DNA from: Natronospirales bacterium
GTDB taxonomy: Bacteria > Pseudomonadota > Gammaproteobacteria > Natronospirales > REEB76
DNA: 64,000 nt
NCBI GenBank assembly: GCA_021816765.1
Contig: JAKAXB010000004.1
Location: 1 to 64,000, forward strand
Reading direction: 5' to 3'
The notes under the pieces are model-generated. The model worked only from the letters and a program-made list of their open reading frames with translations. It was not told where the DNA came from and did not search any database. This document shows positions 55,904 to 64,000 of this stretch, one piece after another (the stretch's first letter is position 1; each line of letters begins with the position of its first letter). The position numbers and the translations under genes were made by a program.

Positions 55904-56554
55904 TCAATTGCCGCCGCTGCCGACCTGGTTCCGGGTGAGCTGCCGGAAGCGCTTGATGTAGGCAGTAAAGCGCGCCTGCATAGCCTGTTTTTGCTGCTGC
56001 TGCTGGAGCAACAATTTCTGATCGATTACCAGCCGCTGCTGATTCTGATCCAGCTGTTCTTCCACATAGGGAGGCACGGGTTTGCCGGCGTGCTTGAGCT
56101 CCGCTATACGCGCCTGGTATTCCGCCACCGTGTTCTGCAGGCCGCTAATGGCGCTATGGGTCACATTAATCTGTGATTCCATGGCGGCAAGCCGGCTGTC
56201 GCGATCGCGCTTGATGTCCGCCACCGAGGTGTAGGTATCCAGCAGCATCTGGTCATTTAATTGCTGCAGCTTCTCCGCCTTCTCCTGCTGCGCGGCAGCG
56301 GCTTTTTCCTGTTCTTCCTTGGCTAGTTCTTGCGGCGTCTTCTGGCCGGAAACCTTCTTTACGACAATGCCTTCGCTGTTGAGCAGATCCATCTGCTGGT
56401 TGGCATATTGAGGCGGCACGCTGCTGCCATAATGCACCACACCGTTCTTGTCCACCCACTTGTAGAGTTTGGGAGTCTGTTGTCCGAGCGCGCCCGCTGC
56501 GCACAGAGCCGCGAGTAGTGCCGCCACTGCGGGTAAAAATATCCGTGTTTTCAT
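55904..56554 (-). CDS. periplasmic DUF4124 protein with coiled coil
   Basis: The 216-residue precursor has a signal peptide (IFLPAVAALLAALCAAGALG) then the DUF4124 motif LYKWVDKNGVVHYGSSVPPQY. After it come long helices with heptads rich in Gln, Glu and Lys (QELAKEEQEKAAAAQQEKAE, DQNQQRLVIDQKLLLQQQQQ), which should form a coiled coil. DUF4124 is a common but uncharacterised periplasmic domain. The ATG at 56554 starts the signal peptide; the frame extends upstream without similarity. Confidence 0.82.
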   Translation of the reverse strand: MKTRIFLPAVAALLAALCAAGALGQQTPKLYKWVDKNGVVHYGSSVPPQYANQQMDLLNSEGIVVKKVSGQKTPQELAKEEQEKAAAAQQEKAEKLQQLNDQMLLDTYTSVADIKRDRDSRLAAMESQINVTHSAISGLQNTVAEYQARIAELKHAGKPVPPYVEEQLDQNQQRLVIDQKLLLQQQQQKQAMQARFTAYIKRFRQLTRNQVGSGGN

Positions 56555-56630
56555 GCAACCGACCGTGAATATTTGTGGAACACAAGGGATGCACCAAAGT
56601 ATAGCATCGGCCGCCGGATTTTTTGCCGGC

Positions 56631-57272
56631 TCAGGCGCCGTAGCTGCGACGATACTCCTCCAGCGCGGTGACTGCATCGGTCATGTCCGGCCGGTTGCAC
56701 AGCCAGACGATGATGTCTTCGAGGCGGGCGATGGCAGCCACCTCGATGCCGTGGCTGTGGCGTAATTCGGAGATGGCAGACCGCTCACCCTTGCCCCTCT
56801 CCTGCCGGTCCAGGGCGATGACGAGACCCGCCGGCGTCGCGCCCGCCTGACGGATAATGTCCACGGATTCACGCACGGCCGTACCGGCGGTAATTACGTC
56901 GTCAATGATGAGCACCCGGCCTTGAAGCGACGCGCCTATCAGCAGACCGCCCTCGCCGTGATCCTTGATTTCCTTGCGGTTGAAGCAGTAAGGCACATCG
57001 CGGCCGTGATGCTCGGCCAGCGCCGCTGCCGTCACCGTGGCAAGCGGAATGCCCTTGTAGGCGGGGCCGAACAGCATGTCAAAACCGATGCCGGATTCCA
57101 CCACCGCCCGGGCGTAGAAGCGGCCGAGTGCGGCGAGCGCCGCGCCGCTGTCAAACAGACCCGCGTTGAAGAAATAGGGACTCTTGCGTCCCGATTTCAG
57201 GGTGAACTCGCCAAAGCGCAAGACCCCGCGTGCAAAAGCAAATTCCAGAAACTGGCGGCGATAGTCCTGCAT
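56631..57272 (-). CDS. pyrE: orotate phosphoribosyltransferase PyrE
   Basis: PyrE joins orotate to PRPP to form OMP in pyrimidine synthesis. The 213-residue protein has [21 protein letters not shown] in parts near the N-terminus, [10 protein letters not shown], the flexible loop [13 protein letters not shown] and the PRPP motif [13 protein letters not shown]. The start is the ATG at 57272. It is divergent from the exonuclease III gene, an arrangement found around crc/xth in pseudomonads. Confidence 0.95.
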   Translation of the reverse strand: MQDYRRQFLEFAFARGVLRFGEFTLKSGRKSPYFFNAGLFDSGAALAALGRFYARAVVESGIGFDMLFGPAYKGIPLATVTAAALAEHHGRDVPYCFNRKEIKDHGEGGLLIGASLQGRVLIIDDVITAGTAVRESVDIIRQAGATPAGLVIALDRQERGKGERSAISELRHSHGIEVAAIARLEDIIVWLCNRPDMTDAVTALEEYRRSYGA

Positions 57273-57524
57273 GGCCTGCACGTGCGTCCGCGAACCGGTC
57301 GGGTATGATACACGCTTTGTTTTCAGTGCAAGACGGGCCGTGGCGCAGCAGGGCTTGGCTGCGTCAAGCGACGGCTCAAGTGCCGGAAGCATTGTTTGTG
57401 GCGGCGAACAGGATGCCTGCCTCACATGATCGGCGGTGCGGTGTGCCGGCTGGAGAGTATATCGGAGATGGTGCGCGCGGCAACCACGCAATTTTTCTGC
57501 ATGCATGTTTCTGAGGATTATGGT

Positions 57525-58298
57525 GTGCGCATTATCACACTCAATGTCAACGGTATCCGTTCCGCCGCCCGTAAGGGACTGTTTGACTGGTTGCCGCGGC
57601 AGCGGGCGGAGGTGGTGTGTCTGCAGGAGACCAAGGCGCAGGAACACCAACTTGCGGATTCCGCCTTCCGGCCCGATGGGCACTACTGCTTTTATTTCGA
57701 CGCGCAGAAGAAAGGTTATGCCGGCACCGCCTTGTTCACGCGGGTGGAACCGGAAGATGTGATTATGGGATTCGGCGAGCGGGAATTTGACGATGAGGGC
57801 CGTTATCTGGAGGCTCGTTTCAGGAACCTGTCGGTGGTGTCCCTCTATCTGCCCTCCGGTTCAGCGGGGCCCGAACGCCAGGCCTCCAAGGATCGTTTTC
57901 TGAAGGCATTCATGCCGTATCTGCGGTCGTTGCGCCGCAAAAAACGCGAGTACATCCTGTGCGGCGACTGGAACATCGCCCACCGGGAGATTGACCTCCG
58001 GAACTGGAAAAGCAATCAGAAAAATTCCGGCTTTCTGCCCCATGAACGCGCCTGGATGGACGGGCTGTTCGGGGTAGCCGGCTTTGTTGATGCCTTCCGC
58101 GAGGTGGAGCCGCGCCCGGAGCAATACACCTGGTGGTCGAATCGCGGTCGGGCTTGGGCCAGGAACGTGGGCTGGCGCATTGATTACCAGGTCATCACGC
58201 CGGATCTGAGGGGCGCGGTGAAAAAGGCCTCCATCTACAAAGAGCAGCGTTTTTCCGATCACGCGCCCCTGATCATGGATTACGCGCGCAGCCTGTGA
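57525..58298 (+). CDS. xth: exodeoxyribonuclease III family protein (Xth/Crc relative)
   Basis: This 257-residue protein of the exonuclease/endonuclease/phosphatase fold has [13 protein letters not shown], Glu35 in [20 protein letters not shown] with the catalytic Asp and Asn, [10 protein letters not shown] and the final SDHAP. All catalytic residues of exonuclease III are present, so AP endonuclease and 3'-5' exonuclease activity are likely. In Pseudomonas the pyrE neighbour is Crc, a related protein that acts in catabolite repression; this one could be either, but the intact active site favours a nuclease. GTG start with GAGG eight bases upstream. Confidence 0.9.
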   Translation: MRIITLNVNGIRSAARKGLFDWLPRQRAEVVCLQETKAQEHQLADSAFRPDGHYCFYFDAQKKGYAGTALFTRVEPEDVIMGFGEREFDDEGRYLEARFRNLSVVSLYLPSGSAGPERQASKDRFLKAFMPYLRSLRRKKREYILCGDWNIAHREIDLRNWKSNQKNSGFLPHERAWMDGLFGVAGFVDAFREVEPRPEQYTWWSNRGRAWARNVGWRIDYQVITPDLRGAVKKASIYKEQRFSDHAPLIMDYARSL

Positions 58299-59587
58299 AT
58301 ACTCCACCTGAGGCGAAAATCTTGAAGGTGAACGCTCTCGCGGAACTGGCACGCACCTGCTGGAACCGCCGCATCGGTATCACGCTGTTGTTGGGGTTTT
58401 CCTCCGGTCTGCCGCTGGCGCTGTCCGGCTCGACCCTGCAGGCTTGGCTTGCGACCCTGCATGTGGATGTGGGGACCATCGGCCTGTTCTCGCTGGTGGG
58501 ACTGCCCTATTCCCTCAAATTTCTGTGGGCGCCGGTCATGGACCGTTACGTGCCGCCCTTCATGGGCCGGCGCCGCGGCTGGATACTGCTTGCGCAATTG
58601 GCGCTGGTGTTGATCCTGGTGGCCATGGCGGTAACCGACCCGCTGACCAGCCTCTGGCGCATGGGGATTCTGGCCTTCGCGCTGGCGTTTGCTTCCGCTT
58701 CCCAGGATATCGTCTATAACGCCTACTTCACGGACATTCTGCGGCCCGCCGAGCGCGGTCTGGGCGCGGCAGTGCAGGCAGGCGGCTACCGGTTCGCCAT
58801 GATCGTGGCCGGCGCGTTGGTGTTGATCCTTTCGGACCGCATCGGCTGGCGCAACAGCTATCTGCTGATGGCGCTGCTCATGCTGCTGGCCATGATTCCC
58901 ACTTGCATCGGGCCAGAACCGGAAAACACGGTTACACCGCCGCGCACGTTGACGCAGGCGGTGGTGGCGCCGTTACGGGAACTCACCGTCCGTCGCGGCG
59001 CCCTGGGATTGCTGTTGCTGGTGGTGCTGTACAAGTTCGGCGACTGGTTTTCAGGCCCGCTTACGAACGTGTTTCTGATCGAGGGGCTGCACTTCACCGC
59101 TACCGATGTGGGCGTGGTCAACAAGGGTTTCGGTCTGGCGGCTACGATAGTGGGTGTGTTCTTGGGCGGCGTGCTGATGGCGCGGCTGACGCTATTCCGG
59201 GCGTTACTTTACTTCGGTGTCCTGCAAGCGGCATCCATCCTCACTTTCCTGGCGCTGTCCCTCATCGGCCACAACTATGCTGCCATGGTGTTGGCGGTGG
59301 GCGTGGAAAATCTCGCCTGGGGTATGGGTACAGCGGCATTTATCGCCTACATTATGGCGCTCTGCGATCACCGCTACACGGCATTCCAGTTTGCTTTGCT
59401 GTCGGCGCTGGACTCCATATCGCGGGTGCTGCTTGGGCCGGCCGCGGGTTACGTGGCGCAGGACGCCGGCTGGAGCGTGCTGTTTATCGTGAGTGCGCTG
59501 CTGGCGTTGCCGGGACTCGTGCTGTTGGTGCTGCTGCATCGGCGTATCCACGAGACCGAGTTCCGCAACGCTCCACACCACGCCTGA
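58295..59587 (+). CDS. ampG: AmpG-like muropeptide permease (MFS)
   Basis: AmpG brings GlcNAc-anhydroMurNAc peptides into the cytoplasm for recycling. The 430-residue protein has about 12 to 14 helices and AmpG features: LLLGFSSGLPLALSGSTLQAWL in parts near the N-terminus, PYSLKFLWAPVMDRY, QDIVYNAYFTDIL and VLYKFGDWFSGPLTNVFLIE. The GTG start overlaps the exonuclease stop (GTGA). AnmK at 49.2 kb acts on the imported sugar. Confidence 0.9.
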   Translation: MNTPPEAKILKVNALAELARTCWNRRIGITLLLGFSSGLPLALSGSTLQAWLATLHVDVGTIGLFSLVGLPYSLKFLWAPVMDRYVPPFMGRRRGWILLAQLALVLILVAMAVTDPLTSLWRMGILAFALAFASASQDIVYNAYFTDILRPAERGLGAAVQAGGYRFAMIVAGALVLILSDRIGWRNSYLLMALLMLLAMIPTCIGPEPENTVTPPRTLTQAVVAPLRELTVRRGALGLLLLVVLYKFGDWFSGPLTNVFLIEGLHFTATDVGVVNKGFGLAATIVGVFLGGVLMARLTLFRALLYFGVLQAASILTFLALSLIGHNYAAMVLAVGVENLAWGMGTAAFIAYIMALCDHRYTAFQFALLSALDSISRVLLGPAAGYVAQDAGWSVLFIVSALLALPGLVLLVLLHRRIHETEFRNAPHHA

Positions 59588-59596
59588 CGGCGGTTC

Positions 59597-60010
59597 TCAA
59601 TGCAACCGGCCCTGGGGTTTCCCCGGGCGGTTCTGCACCGCGATGGGCGAGGCATGATGCAGGATCATGCGCCAGCCGTCCTGGGTGAGCTGGTAAATGT
59701 TGGTGGCTACCATGGGCTGGCGCTCACCGCTCTCCCCCGGCATTCTGATGTATTCCTGCAGCACGTGAATGGCGAGCAGCGCATCCTGGGTACGGCTCAC
59801 CTCCGCCAGCCGGAAGCGCAGGCCGTTGCCGCCGCGGAAGATATCCGCCCAACCGGCACGCACGGTCCGGTGGCCGGTAAGTTTCGGTCCTACGGGGTGC
59901 ACACAAATGACTGATTCACTTTCCAGCCACACGGCCATCATGGCCTCCAGGTTGGCGTTGGCGAAGGCAGTGTAAAATGCATCTTCCGCTTCGTCGGGGG
60001 TGGCGAACAT
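59597..60010 (-). CDS. SnoaL/DUF4440-like protein
   Basis: The 137-residue protein has the NTF2-like fold pattern of the SnoaL_3 type: FYTAFANANLEAMMAVW, VCVHPVGPKLTGHRTVRAGWADIF (in parts), then antiparallel strands ending in MILHHASPI. Such proteins often form dimers with a small ligand pocket; this group is uncharacterised. The start ATG at 60010 has GGTGA upstream. It is divergent from the Rieske gene across 78 bases. Confidence 0.75.
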   Translation of the reverse strand: MFATPDEAEDAFYTAFANANLEAMMAVWLESESVICVHPVGPKLTGHRTVRAGWADIFRGGNGLRFRLAEVSRTQDALLAIHVLQEYIRMPGESGERQPMVATNIYQLTQDGWRMILHHASPIAVQNRPGKPQGRLH

Positions 60011-60088
60011 GCTGTCACCGCATTCCGGATGGAGCGCTGACGATAGAAGAAAACCCGCAGCCTTGCAAAGTGCACCACCCAAGCCGTC

Positions 60089-60445
60089 ATGTCCGCAGCC
60101 CTGCGTCACGTCATCTGCCCGCTCACGGAAATCCCGGATCCGGGCGCGCGCGGCTTTTCCCCGCCGGGAGCGCGATTCCCGGACGAATATTTCCTGATAC
60201 GGCGCGGCGCATCGGTGTGCGCCTATCACAATGTCTGCCCGCACGCCGGCAACTTCCTCAACTGGAAAGCGGATGCGTTTCTGACGCGCGACAAATCCCT
60301 GATCATGTGTGCGGCCCACGGCGCGCTGTTTGACCCTGCCAGCGGCGTCTGCGTGGCCGGACCGTGCCGGGGACGAGCGCTTGCGGTGCTGCCGGTGGCG
60401 GTGGAGGAGGGCATGGTAGTGGCTTGCTTCAGTCAGCTTGCGTGA
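60089..60445 (+). CDS. Rieske [2Fe-2S] domain protein
   Basis: The 118-residue protein is a single Rieske domain with both ligand pairs: CPHAG (Cys and His) and CAAHGALFDPASG (Cys and His). There is no membrane helix or signal peptide, so it is probably a small soluble ferredoxin-like electron carrier; stand-alone homologues of this length occur in many Proteobacteria. The partner enzyme is not evident. Confidence 0.82.
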   Translation: MSAALRHVICPLTEIPDPGARGFSPPGARFPDEYFLIRRGASVCAYHNVCPHAGNFLNWKADAFLTRDKSLIMCAAHGALFDPASGVCVAGPCRGRALAVLPVAVEEGMVVACFSQLA

Positions 60446-60525
60446 CTGCGTGTAATGCCCGTAGCGGTGGATGCCGGGATACCTGAAGAGGCTGTTGGGT
60501 CTGCAGTGCGTGCGGGGAGCGAGGC

Positions 60526-60819
60526 CTAGTGATCCAGGTGGTCGAGAGGATTAGCCCACAGTTCGTGGCGCTCCTCACCCAGATCCACGCCGTAATCCTC
60601 ACGCTCGATATCGAGGGAACCGGACCAGTCCTCCGGCGGATCCACAGGCTTCAACTGCAGCTCATTCCAGGCGTCCGCATCCAGTTCCTCCAGGGTACCG
60701 TCGAAATACTGCACCTCGATGGTGCCATCTTCGTCATCCACCGCCACCACTTCAAAGGTGACGCCCTGGGTATCAGCGTACCATTCCCCAACAGCAGGTT
60801 TTAATGGCTCCGGTTCCAT
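60526..60819 (-). CDS. DUF6763 small acidic protein
   Basis: The 97-residue, very acidic product (EPEPLKPAVGEWYADTQGVTF, VVAVDDEDGTIEVQYFDGTLEE in parts, EDWSGSLDIEREDYGVDL) matches the DUF6763 kind of small gammaproteobacterial proteins. Function unknown; a cytosolic beta-rich fold is likely. ATG at 60819 is preferred over the longer frame because similarity begins there. The 266 bases upstream (60820-61085) show nothing else. Confidence 0.7.
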   Translation of the reverse strand: MEPEPLKPAVGEWYADTQGVTFEVVAVDDEDGTIEVQYFDGTLEELDADAWNELQLKPVDPPEDWSGSLDIEREDYGVDLGEERHELWANPLDHLDH

Positions 60820-61085
60820 GAGATTGCTACCATGTGAAACACACGCTTCCCACCTGGAATGGCGGCTTTTTGCAAGTGGTCGGGTGTAAGCCCGTAAACG
60901 ATCATGCCGCCGGTCATCCACGCGGTGCGTGCCTATGTTATAGAACCAGACTGCGTGCAAAGCAAGCATGCACGGCAACCTCGTGGAACATCACGGGGAA
61001 CGTGCACCGGGATGATCTGAGAATGAATCCAGAATGAACGTGTAGCTGTGTGTAAACGTTCGGAATTCCATGCGCAGGACGCGGG

Positions 61086-61716
61086 ATGATGCTGGAAAAA
61101 TTGGTCAACATGTTCATCATGCTGTTCGTTGTGGTGGACCCCATCGGTGTCACCCCCCTTGTTCGGGCCGCTCACCCGCAGCGGCGGCCACGCGTATCGC
61201 CGGCGCATGGCTTTCAAAAGCACGCTGCTGGCCGCCGCCATTTTGCTCATATTTGCCTGCATCGGCGGCTGGCTGCTCAAAGCCTTGGGTGTATCCATTC
61301 CGGCCTTCAAGATCGCAGGCGGTATCCTGCTGTTTCTCATCGCCATTGACATGGTGTTCGCGCGCCAATCCGGCGGCCGGTCCGCCACCACCCGGGAAGA
61401 GGAGGAAGCGCGTTTCAAGGAAGACATTTCGGTGTTCCCGCTGGCTTTCCCGCTCATCGCCGGCCCCGGGGCGCTGGCCACCATCCTGCTCATGGTGAGC
61501 GAGGCCCGCGGTCATGTGGCGTATTTCATCGGCGTGATCGCGGTGCTGCTGCTGGTGCTCGCCATCACCCTTGTCTGCCTGCTCGCTGCCGGACGCCTGA
61601 TGAAACTCCTCGGCGAAACCGGCGCCAACGTGGTGGGGCGGCTGTTCGGCGTCATCCTTGCCGCGCTCGCCGTGCAGTTTGTGATAGACGGCGTGAAAGC
61701 GGGATTTTTCAGTTGA
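61086..61716 (+). pseudogene. marC-like gene with single-base frameshift
   Basis: MarC family proteins are six-helix membrane proteins of unknown function. The first frame reads MLEKLVNMFIMLFVVVDPIGVTPL and then loses similarity; the second frame continues FGPLTRSGGHAYRRRMAFKS to the end (FVIDGVKAGFFS). One extra C in the CCCCCC tract at 61153-61158 explains the break. Removing it gives a full-length protein of about 209 residues. It could be a real pseudogene, a phase-variable tract, or a sequencing error. Confidence 0.8.
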
Positions 61717-62203
61717 GAGAAGCCTGCTCTTCCCGGATCAGTGCACGGCGCAGCGTACGCAGCACTTCGTAACTGCCTGTCACGGTCATTTTATTCGCGA
61801 CTTTGTGCACAGATACATGGGTGGTACCCCATCGCAGCGATTTTGGTCCGTGATAAAAGAACTCAAGGTCACCATTGTCCTTTTCCACAGGCGTGAATTT
61901 CATCCTTGTCACGCGCCGGTAGACAATTCGAAGTGCGGCTTGTTCATCGCCTTCGACGGTAAATTTTCCCGGCAATGCCAGTATGAATGAAGGTAGAGTT
62001 CCGCAAATCCAACAGGAGAGAACGACAAGGGCTTCAGTGCGCGGCATGTGTATCGTGGTGGTTATAAACAAAAGCACCATGACAATAATGGTCATCCAAG
62101 TCATTTGCTGAAACGAGCGCAGAAAAAACAACCGCTTCCACCAGGGTTCCGCAAATTCCACTGGCTTTGTGCGATACGTTTGCTGTGCGTGGGTGTCTTG
62201 CAA
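61709..62203 (-). CDS. hypothetical two-helix membrane protein
   Basis: The 164-residue product has a polar N-terminus, two hydrophobic helices (MTIIVMVLLFITTTI and ALVVLSCWICGTLPSFILAL) and a soluble C-terminal domain (FTPVEKDNGDLEFFYHGPKS, VSVHKVANKMTVTGSYEVLR). I do not recognise the family. It begins with a TTG at 62203 directly after the lipoprotein stop on the same strand; no better start exists before the helices. It overlaps the 3' end of marC on the other strand by eight bases. Confidence 0.6.
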   Translation of the reverse strand: MQDTHAQQTYRTKPVEFAEPWWKRLFFLRSFQQMTWMTIIVMVLLFITTTIHMPRTEALVVLSCWICGTLPSFILALPGKFTVEGDEQAALRIVYRRVTRMKFTPVEKDNGDLEFFYHGPKSLRWGTTHVSVHKVANKMTVTGSYEVLRTLRRALIREEQASLN

Positions 62204-63229
62204 TCAGGGAACCCGCCTACGGTGCTGGGTCGGCGCCGGATCACCGCCGTTCTTGAGATAAGCCGCAAGCTGTGTTGCCTGTTTGGCGGCGGCGATGTCG
62301 CCCAGCACCTTGTCTACTTGCGCCAGATTGTCCAAGTCACGCACCGAATGTGTGCGGTCGTACATTGACAACCGCACGTTGAGGGCACGCTGCAGCCAGT
62401 CGCGTGCCGCATGCCAGTCCTGTTGCGCCATGAGCATGTCCGACCATTCTTCAAGAGTAGCGGCGATACCGGGGCGGTAATAGGCGGCGCGGTAAGTATT
62501 CAGCGCGCTTGCATAAAGTGAAGCGGCTTGCAGGGTGTTGCCGCCCGCCCGCGCTGCCAGGGCTTCGAGCCGCTGATAGCGGGCATGGCTGAGCGCATCC
62601 GTGTTGTGACCGAGGCTTGCCCCCAGTTTGCCCAGCCATTGGCTGGCGTCGGCTGATTTGAGGTCGAAGGCTGTCTGGGTGCGTGCAAACAGGGCGGCCT
62701 GGCGAATGTCGGCGGGGGTGGCTGAGTTATTGAGCAGCGCGTCCAGCCCCGCGGCCGCTTGCCGGTTATCGCCTGCCTGCATGTCGGCATAGGTTTCAAG
62801 CAAAGCCATGCGCGGTTCCAGCACGGCAAAGCCACCGTGCGCGGTAATCCTGCCGGCATCGCTGAGATAATCACGCGCGGCCGCGTATTCGCCCTGGCCG
62901 AGAGCGCTGTCGGCGAGGTCAATCAGCGAATCCAGTTCGCCTGTACGAGCATCCACGCTGCGGTATTCGCCCAGTGTACGGCTGAAAAAGTTCCGCGCCT
63001 CCACGTAATTATCATTCCGGTAAGCCTGCATGCCGAGGGCCATGTTGCTGCGGGCATCCACCACCAACTGCGGCTGGCGCACGGGGCGGCTGCCGCAAGC
63101 CGTGAGCAGCAGTGCCAATATCACGCCAATGAAAATAGACAGATGGGAGTAGCCGTCCCGGCCGCGATTTCGGAGGGATTGTGGTAGGAACCATCGCTCC
63201 CACAATCGAATGCTGGTTATGTCAATCAT
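62204..63229 (-). CDS. TPR-containing lipoprotein in the MlaD operon
   Basis: The 341-residue product has a lipobox (LALLLTAC, Cys at about 45) after an unusually long N-region. The mature part is alpha-helical with TPR-like repeats (GMQAYRNDNYVEARNFFSR, ALGQGEYAAARDYLSDAG, AQQDWHAARDWLQRALNV). Its start overlaps the MlaD-like stop by eight bases, so it is coupled to an MCE transport operon, where a lipoprotein subunit is common. Residues 10-30 are encoded by a REP-like repeat, which explains the long N-terminus. Confidence 0.75.
   Translation of the reverse strand: MIDITSIRLWERWFLPQSLRNRGRDGYSHLSIFIGVILALLLTACGSRPVRQPQLVVDARSNMALGMQAYRNDNYVEARNFFSRTLGEYRSVDARTGELDSLIDLADSALGQGEYAAARDYLSDAGRITAHGGFAVLEPRMALLETYADMQAGDNRQAAAGLDALLNNSATPADIRQAALFARTQTAFDLKSADASQWLGKLGASLGHNTDALSHARYQRLEALAARAGGNTLQAASLYASALNTYRAAYYRPGIAATLEEWSDMLMAQQDWHAARDWLQRALNVRLSMYDRTHSVRDLDNLAQVDKVLGDIAAAKQATQLAAYLKNGGDPAPTQHRRRVP
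63144..63203. repeat. REP-like repeat inside the 5' end of the lipoprotein gene
   Basis: The 17 bases at 63152-63168 are identical to 33087-33103 and CGCTCCCAC (63195-63203) equals 33130-33138. Unlike the copy near murB it lies within an open coding frame. Confidence 0.7.
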
Positions 63230-64000
63230 TGGGCGGGCGCACCGGTGTCAGGGTGCGTTTGGAAGGTTTGGGCACCGATGAGGATATGGGCCAGGTGTTC
63301 TGGATAGCCTGTAGAGTCTGGTCGGTGTCGTCGAGAATCTGGCGGGTGCGCACCACCATGTCCGGCAGTGCCTGCAATTGATAGTTCACCGTACCCATGG
63401 TGGTGTTGAGTTGTGTGACCAGCTTGCGGCTTTGGGCGATGAGCGCAGGAAGATCAGCGGATGCGGCGCTGGCATTGTCGAGCAGAGGCTGTATGGTCTT
63501 GAGGTTAGCCTGGGTTTCCCTGAGAGTGCCGGCCAGAGCCTGTATTGCGTTGGTGACGATAGCTGCGGTTTTCCTGTCATACAGCAGTTTGCCGGCGGCA
63601 CCCCGGCCGGAAGCCAGTTGGGTGCTGATGGCGTTGAGGTTGGTGCTTGCCACGGCAAGATTGTGCACCACGCTGCCCACTTCCTTGGGGTCGATCTGGC
63701 TGCTCACCGCGCCAATTTTGGCGAGCGTGACTTTCACATCCTGCAGTACCGGTACCACCTGCGCCATGATCTGGTTCAGCGACAGCGGTTCCGCCAGCGG
63801 GATGGTGGCGCCATTGGGGATGATGGGTTTGTCCGGTGAACCGGCGCTGATTTCGATGGTGGCGTTGCCCAGCAGCGACAGCTGGCTCAATTTCGCGCGG
63901 GAATCCTCGCGGATGAGCCGGTGATACTTCTCCAGGATCCTCATGGTGAGGGAAATACGATTGCCAGGTGTGATGCCGGTGGCGCTTACCGTGCCCACAT
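63222..64000 (-). CDS. MlaD-like MCE-domain protein (partial, 5' end beyond window)
   Basis: MCE proteins form periplasmic rings or tubes that move lipids between membranes. The 258 codons visible run off the window end, so the N-terminal membrane anchor is not seen. The visible part starts in the MCE domain (GTVSATGITPGNRISLTMRI, LLGNATIEISAG), then continues with PNGATIPLAEPLSL and a long helical C-terminal part with heptads (LDNASAASADLPALIAQSRK), ending in a Pro/Lys-rich tail. This is the MlaD/PqiB-like lipid ABC transporter type, probably with upstream ATPase and permease genes outside the window. Confidence 0.85.
   Translation of the reverse strand, partial: VGTVSATGITPGNRISLTMRILEKYHRLIREDSRAKLSQLSLLGNATIEISAGSPDKPIIPNGATIPLAEPLSLNQIMAQVVPVLQDVKVTLAKIGAVSSQIDPKEVGSVVHNLAVASTNLNAISTQLASGRGAAGKLLYDRKTAAIVTNAIQALAGTLRETQANLKTIQPLLDNASAASADLPALIAQSRKLVTQLNTTMGTVNYQLQALPDMVVRTRQILDDTDQTLQAIQNTWPISSSVPKPSKRTLTPVRPPND

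Overview
The window is a GC-rich, densely packed bacterial chromosome segment. Its gene neighbourhoods are typical of Gammaproteobacteria outside the enteric group: ridA-recG-ubiC-ubiA, bioBFHCD, ftsYEX-rpoH, bactofilin-erpA-anmK-M23 peptidase-tyrS, and coaBC-dut-pyrE. I cannot name the species. The gene set suggests an aerobic, Gram-negative organism that uses ubiquinone. I recognised no rRNA, tRNA, CRISPR array, prophage or intact insertion sequence.

Layout. 0.3-4.3 kb: ridA, recG and two ubiquinone-synthesis genes. 4.3-6.9 kb: two cyclic-di-GMP proteins (EAL and HD-GYP) on the minus strand, then comF. 7.9-12.5 kb: biotin operon bioBFHCD, without bioA. 12.8-21.5 kb: an aa3-type cytochrome c oxidase locus with DUF2244, coxB carrying a fused cytochrome c domain, coxA, a 43-residue assembly protein, a truncated ctaG, coxC, SURF1, a SCO-like protein, ctaA and ctaB. 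21.7-22.6 kb: decayed gene fragments. 23.3-27.6 kb: a b561-type cytochrome and ftsY-ftsE-ftsX-rpoH, with a perfect CIRCE operator in front of rpoH. 27.7-34.2 kb: a large lipase-like lipoprotein, rsmD, coaD, a ferredoxin, ggt and murB. 34.6-43.9 kb: btuB under a cobalamin riboswitch, an ABC exporter with a PhzF-like enzyme, btuCD, a HAD phosphatase and rppH. 43.9-47.3 kb: a GNAT enzyme, a Fur-type iron-uptake operon (cupredoxin, FTR1 permease, outer-membrane protein) and hemJ. 47.6-60.4 kb: bactofilin, erpA, anmK, an M23 endopeptidase, tyrS, a frameshifted secreted-protein gene between short inverted repeats, coaBC, dut, pyrE, exonuclease III, ampG, a SnoaL-like protein and a Rieske protein. 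60.5-64 kb: DUF6763, a frameshifted marC, a membrane protein, a TPR lipoprotein and the end of an MlaD-like gene that runs off the window.

How the genes work together. The oxidase block provides structural subunits, haem A synthesis (ctaB, ctaA) and assembly factors; the copper-inserting domain of CtaG appears to be missing here. murB, anmK, ampG and the M23 endopeptidase belong to peptidoglycan synthesis, turnover and recycling. coaD and coaBC belong to coenzyme A synthesis. Iron (Fur box) and vitamin B12 (riboswitch) uptake are each visibly regulated. The most unusual points are the CIRCE operator at rpoH, the ctaG remnant, the loss of the catalytic Cys158 in CoaBC, the altered His-Asp pair in the HD-GYP protein, and a repeat element that is read as the N-terminus of a lipoprotein.
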